The notes below the pieces were generated by a model. The model worked only from the letters and a program-made list of their open reading frames with translations. It had not been told where the DNA came from and did not search any database. A DNA stretch of 64,000 nt from Pseudomonas parafulva (GTDB lineage: Bacteria; Pseudomonadota; Gammaproteobacteria; Pseudomonadales; Pseudomonadaceae): contig NZ_CP009747.1 in the NCBI RefSeq assembly GCF_000800255.1, positions 744,001-808,000 of the forward strand. Reading direction: 5' to 3'. Below are positions 34,094 to 43,100 of this stretch, piece after piece. A program made the translations under genes and the position numbers. Positions within the stretch are counted from its first letter, which is position 1. Each line of letters opens with the position of its first letter.

Positions 34094-34699
34094 ATGTCCA
34101 GACCCCGCTGCACACGCTGCCAGCGTCCGCTTGCCCACTGCCTCTGCGCGCTGATCCCATCGCTGCCCAGCCGTACCCGCGTGGTCCTGCTGCAGCACGC
34201 CAGCGAGGCCACCCATGCGCTGAACACCGCGCGACTGGCCGCCTTGGGCCTGCGCAATGCCGAGTTGCTGAGCGGCGAGGTGTTCGACGAGTTGCCCGCG
34301 TTGCTGGCCACGCCAGGCTATCGCCCGGCGCTGCTGTTTCCCGGCGAGCAGGCAGAGATCGTGCAGCCCTACGCCGAGCACGACGCGTTGCCGCTGCTGC
34401 TGATCGTGCCCGACGGTACCTGGCGCAAGGCGCGTAAGCTGCTGTACCTCAACCCACTGCTCGACGCGCTGCCACGCCTGACCCTGGGCCAGGTGCCGCC
34501 TTCGCGTTATCGCCTGCGCAAGGCGCCGCAGCCGGGGGCGCTGTCGACGATCGAGGCGGTGGTGCAGGCGCTCGACGTCCTGGAGGCGCCGGTCCGGTTC
34601 GATGCGCTGCTGCGCCCGTTCGAGGCGCTGATCGAAGGGCAGATCCAGGCCATGGGCGCCGAGACCTTCGAGCGCAATCACGGCCAGGGCCGGGCCTAG
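34094..34699 (+). CDS. tapT: DTW-domain tRNA-uridine aminocarboxypropyltransferase
   Basis: A 201-residue DTW protein. Cys residues in RPRCTRCQRPLAHCLCALIP form the N-terminal zinc-binding CxxC and CxC motifs. The PDGTWRKARKL segment is the DTW motif (here Gly replaces the Asp position neighbour), and LSTIEAV follows. E. coli TapT (YfiP) makes acp3U47 in tRNA from S-adenosylmethionine. Its TAG stop is shared in antisense with the convergent HlyD-family gene through a CTAG at 34696-34699. Confidence 0.88.
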   Translation: MSRPRCTRCQRPLAHCLCALIPSLPSRTRVVLLQHASEATHALNTARLAALGLRNAELLSGEVFDELPALLATPGYRPALLFPGEQAEIVQPYAEHDALPLLLIVPDGTWRKARKLLYLNPLLDALPRLTLGQVPPSRYRLRKAPQPGALSTIEAVVQALDVLEAPVRFDALLRPFEALIEGQIQAMGAETFERNHGQGRA

Positions 34700-36039
34700 C
34701 GTTCACGCAGGGCCTCGGTGCGCGCCTTCAGCACCGGCTTGAGCAGGTAGTCCAGTACGCTTTTGTGTCCGGTGATGATGTCCACCGTCGCGGTCATGCC
34801 GGGGATGATCAGCAGCGGTTTGTCGGTCGTGCCCAGGTGATTGTTCTCGGTGCGCACCTGGATCAGGTAGAACGCATTGCCCTTGTCGTCGCTGACGGTG
34901 TCGGCGCCGATCAGTTCCAGGCGCGCCTTGAGGCCACCGTAGATCGTGTAGTCGTAGGCGCTGAACTTGACCATCGCCGTCTGCCCCGGATGCAGGAAGG
35001 CCACGTCCTGCGGGCGCACCTTGGCCTCGATCAGCAGGTTGTCCTCGATCGGCACGATCTCGATCAGGTCGCTGCCGGGCTGGACCACGCCACCGATGGT
35101 GTTGACCTTGAGCACTTTGACGATGCCCCGCACCGGCGAGACCACCGTGGTGCGGTTGACCCGGTCGTCGATGGCGATGCTGGTGGCGGTCAGTTTCGAC
35201 AGCTCGGTGCGCTTGTCGTTGAGCTCCTTGGCGGCGTCGGAGCGAAAGCCGGCATCCGATTCCTGGATCTTGCTGCGGATTTCGGCGATGGCCGCTTCGG
35301 CGCGGGGGATGGCCAGGTTGGTGGCGTTGAGCTGCCCGCGCGCCTCGACGCTGCGTTGCTTGAGACGCAGGATCTCCACCGGTGAAATGGCACCTTTGCT
35401 CACCAGTGGCGAAGACATGTCCAGTTCCTGCTGCAGCAGCCCGACCGCCGAGCGGTACTGGTCCACCTTGGAGCGGAACGCGGCGAGCTCCTGGGTCTTC
35501 TGTCGCAACTGCTCGTTGAGCGTCTGCTTCTCGCTGGCCAGGCGGCGCTGGCGCGATTGGTACAGGGCGATCTCGTCCTCGGCCACCTGGGGCGCCTTGG
35601 CGCGTACCGGGTCGGAGAGCACGAAGGGGCGTCCTTCGGCCTCAGCCGACAGACGCTCGACCTGCGCAGTCAGGGCATAGCGGTCGGCCTCGCTTTCGCC
35701 CTTGTTCGACTTGAAGCGGGTGTCGTCCAGGCGCAGCAGGGTCGCGCCTTTATCGACCATCTGCCCTTCGCGCACGAAAATCTCGGTGACGATGCCGCCC
35801 TCCAGGTTCTGGATCACCTGCACCTTGGAGGAGGGAATGGCTTTGCCGTCGCCAACGGTAACCTCGTCGAGCACGGCGAAGTGCGCCCAGATCAGCGCCA
35901 CCAGCAGCAACGCGCCGGCCAGCCACACGGTCAGGCGCGACAGGCGCGGCGAGTCCTGCAGCGTGGCGCCGGCCAGCTCCGGCATGTAGTCGCGCTCGGC
36001 GTCTGCGGGGGCAGTGCGTGCAGTGTCGGTCAGGGACAT
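34696..36039 (-). CDS. type I secretion membrane-fusion protein (HlyD family, LapC/MapC-like)
   Basis: A 447-residue periplasmic adaptor with one N-terminal membrane helix (about residues 37-55, WLAGALLLVALIWAHF), a lipoyl-like half-domain (VTVGDGKAIPSSKVQVIQNLEGGIVTEIFVREGQMVDKG), a long coiled coil and a beta barrel (RTTVVSPVRGIVKVLKVNTIGGVVQPG, the HlyD signature). It bridges the ABC transporter and the TolC channel for the adhesin. It is the last gene of the leftward operon, 28 bases after the ABC gene, and GAGGTG precedes its ATG. Confidence 0.93.
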   Translation of the reverse strand: MSLTDTARTAPADAERDYMPELAGATLQDSPRLSRLTVWLAGALLLVALIWAHFAVLDEVTVGDGKAIPSSKVQVIQNLEGGIVTEIFVREGQMVDKGATLLRLDDTRFKSNKGESEADRYALTAQVERLSAEAEGRPFVLSDPVRAKAPQVAEDEIALYQSRQRRLASEKQTLNEQLRQKTQELAAFRSKVDQYRSAVGLLQQELDMSSPLVSKGAISPVEILRLKQRSVEARGQLNATNLAIPRAEAAIAEIRSKIQESDAGFRSDAAKELNDKRTELSKLTATSIAIDDRVNRTTVVSPVRGIVKVLKVNTIGGVVQPGSDLIEIVPIEDNLLIEAKVRPQDVAFLHPGQTAMVKFSAYDYTIYGGLKARLELIGADTVSDDKGNAFYLIQVRTENNHLGTTDKPLLIIPGMTATVDIITGHKSVLDYLLKPVLKARTEALRER

Positions 36040-36067
36040 GGTTCACCTCACGCCAAGCGGACGCTCA

Positions 36068-38212
36068 TCACAGCGCCGCGCCAATACGGCCCTTGCGCAG
36101 GGCCTCGATCACGGCATCCTTCGGCCCATCGGCCACCACCTTGCCGTTGTCCAGCACCACCAACCGCTGCACCAGCGCGAGCATCGAGCTGCGGTGGGTC
36201 ACCAGCAGCAGCGTCTTGCCCGGCACCCAGTCCAGTAGACGCTGGCGCAGTTGATCCTCGCTGCTGTTGTCCAAGTGGCTGGTCGGCTCGTCGAGCATCA
36301 GGATCGGCGGCTCCAGCAGCAGCGCGCGGGCCAGCAGCACGGCCTGGCGCTGGCCGCCGGAGAGCAGTTGCCCGCGTTCGCCCACGGGCCGGTCGAAGCC
36401 CTGCGGGTGCTGGCGGGCCAGCGCGTCGACGCCGGTCAACGCGGCCACCTCGAGCAGGCGCGCGGTGCTGACGTGGCGGGCGCCGAGTGTGAGGTTGTCG
36501 CGCAGGCTGCCGGCCAGCAATGGCAGGTCGTGGGCCACGTAGCCGAGTTGGCGGCGCAGGTCGGCGACATCCAACTGACGCAGGTCCAGGTTGTCCAGGA
36601 GCACCTGGCCTTCGTCGGCGTGATACAGGCCCATCAGCAGGCGACCCAAGGTGCTCTTGCCCGAGCCGCTGCGGCCGATGATGCCGATCCGTTCGCCGGG
36701 GGTGATGCTCAGGTTGACGTCGTTCAGGGCCGCCGTGGTCTGGCCGGGATAGCGAAAGCTCACATGACTGACGTCGATGCCGCCCTGCAACGCGGTGTGT
36801 TCCAGCACCTGCTGGTCGGGCTGGCGCTCCTGGGGCAGGGCCATCAGCGCGTCGGTGCTGCGCATGGTCAGTTGCGCCTGCTGGTAGCGGGTGATCAGCC
36901 CGGCGATCTGCCCCAGTGGCGCCAGCACCCGGCTGCCGAGCATGTAGCAGGCGACCAGGGCGCCGACGCTCAGGGCGCCGGCGATGATCGCGTAGACCCC
37001 GGCGACGATGGTCGCCATGCCGCAGAACTGCTGGATGAACAGCGTGCCGTTGGTGGCCAGCGACGCCAGGTTGCGGGCGTGGGCGTCGAGCCGGGCGATG
37101 GCGCCGTTGGTGTGCTCCCACTGGTACTGGCGCTCGCTCTCGGCGCCACAGACCTTGAGGGTTTCCAGGCCGCCGAGGGTTTCGATCAGCAAGGCCTGGC
37201 GTACCGCGCCCAGGCTCAAGCTCTTGTCCACCGTGTCGCGCAAGCGGGCCTGGATCAGCAGGGCGGCGCCCATGGCCACGGGAAAGGCCAGCAGCGGGAT
37301 CAGCACCAGCCAGCCGCCGAGCAGGCCGATCACCAGCAGCATCAGCAGCACGAAAGGCAGGTCGATGAGGCTGGTGAGAGTGACGGCGGTGAGGAATTCG
37401 CGCAGGCCCTGGAAGTCGTGGATGCTCTGGGCGAAGCCGCCGATGCTGGCGGGGCGCGCTTTCATGGCCATGCCGGTGATGCGTTCGAACAGCGTGGCCG
37501 AGAGGATCAGGTCGGTCTTCTTGCCGGCCTGGTCCAGCAAGTGCGCGCGCACCATGCGCAGCACCAGCTCAAAGGCGGTGCCGATGAACAGGCCGATCAC
37601 CAGCACCCACAAGGTCGACAGCGCCTGGTTGGGCACCACGCGGTCGTAAGTCTGCATCACGAACAGCGGTACCAGCAGTCCGAGCAGGTTGATCAGTAGG
37701 CTGGCCAGCAAGGCGTCGCCGTACAGCCCGCGCGAATGCTTGAGGGTGTCGCGAAACCAGGCTTCGACCCGGGGCAGCAGGGGCGCGCGCAGCGCTTCGA
37801 GGGTATGCCGAGGGCGGGCGAACAGGGCGTGCCCGCTGTAGACCTGTTCCAGCGCGTGACGCTGCACCCACTGCTCGCCGCCTTCGGCCTCGCAGGGCAG
37901 GATCAGCGCCTGGCCGTCATCGCCCCAACGTTGCAGCACGGCGCTGCGGCCATCGCTCAACAGCAGCAGCACGGGCAGGTTCAGCGCACTGATCGCGCCC
38001 AGTTCACGGCGCAGCACCCGCGCCTGCAGCCCGGCGCGTGCGGCGGCACGCGGCAGCAGGGCCAGGTCCAGGCGCTGCTCGGGCAGCGGCAGGCCGGCAC
38101 ACAGGCTGGCACGGCTGGCCGCGCAGCCGTGCACCTTGCACAGGATCAGCAGGCCATCGAGCAGGGGGTCGTCCGCCGCCTCGGGCGGCGGTGTGCGGTG
38201 CAGTGACGTCAC
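36068..38212 (-). CDS. type I secretion ABC transporter with degenerate C39-like domain (LapB/MapB-like)
   Basis: A 714-residue half-transporter starting at GTG 38212 after GGAG. The first ~130 residues form a C39-peptidase-like domain lacking the catalytic DCG motif (LLILCKVHGCAASRASL instead), so it docks but does not cut its substrate. Six membrane helices follow (about 160-440), then the ATPase with GRSGSGKST, the ABC signature LSGGQRQ and ILMLDEPTSHLD. Such CLD-type transporters secrete RTX adhesins. It lies between the TolC-like and HlyD-like genes, opposite the adhesin. Confidence 0.93.
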   Translation of the reverse strand: MTSLHRTPPPEAADDPLLDGLLILCKVHGCAASRASLCAGLPLPEQRLDLALLPRAAARAGLQARVLRRELGAISALNLPVLLLLSDGRSAVLQRWGDDGQALILPCEAEGGEQWVQRHALEQVYSGHALFARPRHTLEALRAPLLPRVEAWFRDTLKHSRGLYGDALLASLLINLLGLLVPLFVMQTYDRVVPNQALSTLWVLVIGLFIGTAFELVLRMVRAHLLDQAGKKTDLILSATLFERITGMAMKARPASIGGFAQSIHDFQGLREFLTAVTLTSLIDLPFVLLMLLVIGLLGGWLVLIPLLAFPVAMGAALLIQARLRDTVDKSLSLGAVRQALLIETLGGLETLKVCGAESERQYQWEHTNGAIARLDAHARNLASLATNGTLFIQQFCGMATIVAGVYAIIAGALSVGALVACYMLGSRVLAPLGQIAGLITRYQQAQLTMRSTDALMALPQERQPDQQVLEHTALQGGIDVSHVSFRYPGQTTAALNDVNLSITPGERIGIIGRSGSGKSTLGRLLMGLYHADEGQVLLDNLDLRQLDVADLRRQLGYVAHDLPLLAGSLRDNLTLGARHVSTARLLEVAALTGVDALARQHPQGFDRPVGERGQLLSGGQRQAVLLARALLLEPPILMLDEPTSHLDNSSEDQLRQRLLDWVPGKTLLLVTHRSSMLALVQRLVVLDNGKVVADGPKDAVIEALRKGRIGAAL

Positions 38213-38278
38213 GATGGCCTACTCCTGTCGCGCGGGACGGGAAGCGGTCGAGGCGCACGCCCGACCGCGTCGCAGGGC

Positions 38279-39652
38279 TTAACGCATTTCGGGCAATTGC
38301 GCCTGAGTACGGACTTCGGTGGTGGCGATGGCTTCCGGCGGCAGGGTGATGCGCTGCTTGGTCAGCAGCTCGCCCATGGTCGCCAGCACGCGGTACATCG
38401 AGTACTCCTCGGTGTAGCGCACTTCGGTGTAGCGGCGGTTGGCGTTGTACAGCTCGTTTTCGCTGTCGAGCACGTCGAGCAGGGTGCGTTGGCCCAGACC
38501 GAACTGGTCCTGGTACGCCGCGCGCACCCGCGTGGTGGTCTCGGCGTATTCGCGAGCGCTCGGGGTCTGCTTGCGCGCATTGTTCATGGCGTTCCACGCC
38601 AGGCTCAGGTTCTCGGTGAGCTCGCGCAGGGCGTTGTTGCGGATGTCCATGGCCTGGTTAATCTTGTACGAATCAGACTCCAGGCGCGCCTTGTCGCTGC
38701 CGCCACGGAACAGGTTGTAGCTGAGCTCGACGCCGGCTTGCCAGTCGTTGTTGCTGTGACCGCGCTCACCGCCGGTGTTGTTGTTGGCGCCGGTGGCCAG
38801 CACCGCATCCAGGCGCGGGTAGAAGGGCGACTTGGCCACTTCGTACTGCTTCTCGGCGGCATTCACGTCGGCTTGTGCCGATTTCAGGTACGGGTTGTTC
38901 TCGCGCATGCCCTGGCGGGCTTCGTCCAGGGTGTTGGGCATCTGGATCTTGATGCTGCTCGGTGCTTCCAGCTCGTCCGGCTGACGGCCGACGACGCTGT
39001 AGAAGTTGGCCTCGGCGTCGGCCAGGTCCACTTCGGCGGTGTCCAGGTTGTTTTCCGCCAGCGCGCGTCGGGCGCGGGACTGGTCGAGGTCGGCGGTGCT
39101 GCCTACGCCGCGTTCGCTGCGCAGGCCGATCTGATCGTTCACGCGCAGGTGCGCTTGCAGGTTGTTACGAGCCAGGGTCACCAGTTCGCGGCGCTTGAGC
39201 ACCTCCAGATACACCTCGATGGCGCGCAGCGCCACGTCCTGGGCCACGGCCTGGGTGTAGTAGGCGCGCGAGGTGGCCACCGATTGCGTGCGACCGACTT
39301 CGTTGGAGGTGTTGAAACCGTCGAAGATCATCTGCCGCAGGCGCAGTTCGGACTGTGTGTAGTTCAGGGTCGCCTTGTCGTGGTTGCGCGTGCCATCAGG
39401 GTTCACCCCACGGGTGTTCTGGTTGTCCGAGCGCTGGCGCCCGTAGCCGGCGACCAGGTCGACGGTGGGGAAGTAGCCGCCGCGCGCGAACTTCACATCC
39501 TCATCGGCCGAGAGCTTGCTGTTGCGGTTGGAACTGATCTGAGGGTGGTAGTCCACGGCACTCTGGACGGCCTCGGTGATCGACATCGCCTGTGCGTTGG
39601 CACAGACCATGGCCAACAAGATGGCACTGGTGATGGGGGTTGGAACGCGCAT
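38279..39652 (-). CDS. TolC-family outer-membrane channel (AggA/LapE/MapE-like)
   Basis: A 457-residue outer-membrane factor with a signal peptide ending NAQA (ATG 39652; AGGGAG upstream). The two tandem helical-hairpin and beta-strand halves are visible, for example EAVQSAVDYHPQISSNRNSKLSADEDVKFARGGYFPTVDLVAGYG and the matching EKQYEVAKSPFYPRLDAVLATG. This group is annotated agglutination protein AggA in P. putida and works as LapE in adhesin export. First gene of the leftward type I secretion operon. Confidence 0.93.
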   Translation of the reverse strand: MRVPTPITSAILLAMVCANAQAMSITEAVQSAVDYHPQISSNRNSKLSADEDVKFARGGYFPTVDLVAGYGRQRSDNQNTRGVNPDGTRNHDKATLNYTQSELRLRQMIFDGFNTSNEVGRTQSVATSRAYYTQAVAQDVALRAIEVYLEVLKRRELVTLARNNLQAHLRVNDQIGLRSERGVGSTADLDQSRARRALAENNLDTAEVDLADAEANFYSVVGRQPDELEAPSSIKIQMPNTLDEARQGMRENNPYLKSAQADVNAAEKQYEVAKSPFYPRLDAVLATGANNNTGGERGHSNNDWQAGVELSYNLFRGGSDKARLESDSYKINQAMDIRNNALRELTENLSLAWNAMNNARKQTPSAREYAETTTRVRAAYQDQFGLGQRTLLDVLDSENELYNANRRYTEVRYTEEYSMYRVLATMGELLTKQRITLPPEAIATTEVRTQAQLPEMR

Positions 39653-40120
39653 CGGGTACTTCTCCCTGATCGAATAAGGTGCTGCACTCGCCAAAAAAAT
39701 GACGGAAATGCATGTTAAAACCGTTTCAGGTTTGTAACAACAGAGCTAAGAACATTTCGTGGCAAAGCTAAGAAGATTTCTTCATAAGTGATATGCGAAA
39801 AAAAACTTATGAGCTCTAAGAAAACCGGGACATTGTTCTACACAGTCGCTCGGTTAATTGGCTGAAGTACCTGATTTCCGGGCTTTACTGAAAGTTCCAC
39901 GCTTGTTTGCAGTGCGGGCGCCGGAAAGCAAAATTTAGGCGTATTTTGGCGACAAAATATTGGCGATTAATTGATGGCTACTTGGTATTAGTCCCTGCGT
40001 ATTAGGTCCAAAGTGAGCGGGATTTCTCACGGATCTGACAGGTGAAGTGGTTGAACCTGATCGCGTCGCGCGGTTTCCGGAATCGCCTGTAACGAGCACC
40101 AGCATCGGAGGCGTATGTTC
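39653..40120. promoter_or_regulatory. divergent regulatory region between the secretion operon and the adhesin
   Basis: This 468-bp AT-rich segment carries no credible ORF. It should contain the leftward promoter of the TolC-ABC-HlyD operon and the rightward promoter of the giant adhesin. A pair of 15-bp direct repeats 22 bp apart (39744-39758 and 39766-39780) is the clearest element. A further partial copy (AGCTCTAAGAAAA) follows near 39809. The adhesin ribosome-binding site GGAGG is at 40107-40111. Confidence 0.6.
39744..39780. repeat. 22-bp-spaced direct repeat (regulator-binding candidate)
   Basis: AGCTAAGAACATTTC (39744-39758) recurs as AGCTAAGAAGATTTC at 39766-39780 with one mismatch. 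A 22-bp period puts both on the same helix face, as for tandem sites of one regulator. Confidence 0.55.
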
Positions 40121-43100
40121 ATGGCGGGTTCAATCGGGGTGGTGAGCAAGGTGATCGGTCAGGTGTTCGCGGTCGCCAGTGATGGTGCCCGGCGCTTGCT
40201 GGTGGAGGGCGATCGGCTGTTCGCTGGGGAGCAACTGGACACGGGCCTGGGTGGTGCCGTGGCAGTTCGTTTAGCCAACGGTGCCGAGCTGACCCTCGGG
40301 CGAGGCAGCAGCCTGACGCTCACGCCGGACCTGCTGGCCAATCATGCGCCCCACGTCCAGGCGCCCGATCCGACGCCCACCCAGGCCCAGCTCAGCGACG
40401 TCGAGCGCTTGCAGCAGGCCATCGCCGCGGGCGGTGACCCGACCCAGGAAGGCGAGGCGCCTGCCGCCGGTCCCGGTGCCAATGGCGCACCGGGTGCGTT
40501 GGGCGGTGGGCACAGCTTCGTGCTGCTGACCGAGGTCGCCGGGCGAGTCGACCCTACGGTCGGTTTCCCCACCGCCGGTTTCAATGGCACGCCCGAGTTG
40601 GCCAATCGTGACCTCGGCGGACTCGACCCGAGCGGTAATCCCCCAGGCGCGGGCCCCGCGACCAATCCGCCACCTGTCACGCCGCCTGTCACGCCGCCTG
40701 TGACTCCACCGGTCACTCCACCTGTTACACCGCCGGTGACGCCTCCGGTGAATCCGCCTGTCACTCCGCCGGTTACGCCCCCAGACCACCCTGTCACCCT
40801 GGGCGGTCTCGACCTGAGTCCCGCAGAGCTGAGCTTGAACGAAGCCAATCTGCCACAAGGCTCGGCGCCCAATCCCCAGGCCCTGACGCAAACCGGCAGT
40901 TTCACCGTGGTCGCGCTCGACGGGCTGTTCAACCTCAGCGTCGGCGGCATCAACGTGGTCATCGCCGGCGTGGTGACCGGTGTTGGCCAGTCGATCACCA
41001 CCGGCCTTGGCAACCAACTGACCATTACCGGCTATGACGCGGGCAACGGCCTGGTCAGCTACAGCTACACCCTCACTGGCGCCGAGCAGCAACCCGCAGG
41101 CGACGGCGCCAACCTGCTGGGCGAGCACTTCGCGGTGCTGGCCAGCGACACCGACGGCGATACCGCCAGCGGCTCGCTGGATGTGATCATCCGCGACGAC
41201 GTGCCCACGGCGGTCAACGACAGCAATCCGCTCAGCGCCAACGAGCAGTCGGTGCAGTTGACCGGCAACGTGCTGGACAACGACATCCAGGGCGCCGACC
41301 GCATTGCCAGCGGCCCGGTGGTCGCCGGCACCTATGCCGGCACCTATGGCACCCTGCAATTGGCGGCCGACGGTTCCTACACCTACACCCTCAACCCCGA
41401 CGCTGCGGACTTCAAGAACCTCCACGGAGGCGGGCGCGGCACCGAGACCTTCACCTACACCCTGCGCGACGCCGACGGCGATACCAGCAACGCGACCCTG
41501 ACCCTGAACGTCACCAATCTGGACGATCCGGTGATCCTCCGTGGCCTGGACGTGGACGGCGGTGAGCTGACGGTCTACGAGAAGAACCTGAGCACGGGCA
41601 CCTCCCCCGATCCGGCGGCGTTGACCCAGCAGGGCAGCTTCACGGTCAGCGCGGCAGACGGCCTGCAGAGCCTGAGCGTCGGTGGCATCGCCGTGGTCAG
41701 TGGTGGCGTGGTCGCGGGCTTCCCGCAGTCGATCGTCACGGCCCTGGGCAACACCTTGACCCTGCTCGGCTACGATCCGGCCACCGGCGTGGTGAGCTAC
41801 AGCTACACCTTGCGCGGTAACGAAGGCCACCCTGACGGCCAGGGGGCGAACAGCCTGAGCGAGCATTTCAGTGTGATTGCCCAGGACACGGACGGCAGCC
41901 GCGCCACGGCCAGCCTGGACGTCAACATTGTCGACGACGTGCCCCAGGCGTCTAGCGACGTCGCCACGGTCTACGAGGGCGGCACCGTCAGCGCCAACGT
42001 GTTGGTCAACGATGTGATCGGCGCCGATGTTCGGGCCGACGGCCAGTATGTGGTGGGCGTGCGCGCGGGCGCCGACACCTCGACGTCGGCCAGCGGCAAC
42101 CTGGGAACTGCCGTGGTGGGCCTGTATGGCACCCTGACCCTCGATGCCGCCGGTAATGCGGTCTACCACGCCAATCCCAATGTCGCACCGCCCTCCGGTG
42201 CGGTCGATGTCTTCGTCTACACCCTGCGCGACGGAGACGGCGACGAGAGCACTACCACCCTGACCATCGATGTCCGCGACTGTGCACTGATCGTCGGTCC
42301 CAACGATGGGGTGACGGTGTACGAGAAGGCGCTCGATCTGATCAAGGACGGCAACGACCTCGCCCCGGGCACCGTGGTGGGCAGCGACCCGCAGTCGAAC
42401 GCGGAAACCGCGTCCGGAACGTTGGCCGGAACGGTGAGTGGCGGCGTAGGGGCCTTGACCTTCGCGCTGGTGGGCAACGCTGTCGGCCAATACGGCCAGA
42501 TCCAGCTCAACGCCGATGGTTCCTACACCTACACGCTCACTTCGGCGCCGAAGTCGCCGGACAACCTCAATGACGGGGCGAATACGCTGACGGAGTCGTT
42601 CACCTATCAGGTGAAGGATTCGCTGGGTAACTCGACCACGGGCACCGTGGTCATCAGCATCGTCGATGACGTGCCGAAGGCGGACAGCGACTTCGTCAAT
42701 GTCTACGAGGGTGGCAGCGTCAGCGGCAATGTGCTGGTCAACGATGTGATCGGTGCCGATGTACGGGCCGACGGCCAGTATGTCGTGGGCGTGCGCGCGG
42801 GCGCCGACACCTCCACCTCAGCCATTGGCCAGCTTGGCGTGCAGGTGGTCGGCCAGTACGGTTACCTGACCCTCGACGCCCAGGGCAACGCCACCTATCA
42901 CGCCAGGCCAGACAGCGTGACGCCGGCCGGTGCCACCGACGTGTTCGTCTACACCATCCGTGATGCCGACGGTGACGAAAGCACCACCACCATCACCATC
43001 GATATCCACGACTGTTCGCTGGTGGTTGCGCCAGGCGGTGGCGTGACGGTGTACGAAAAGGCCCTCGATCTGGTCAAGGACGGCAATGACCTGGCGCCGG

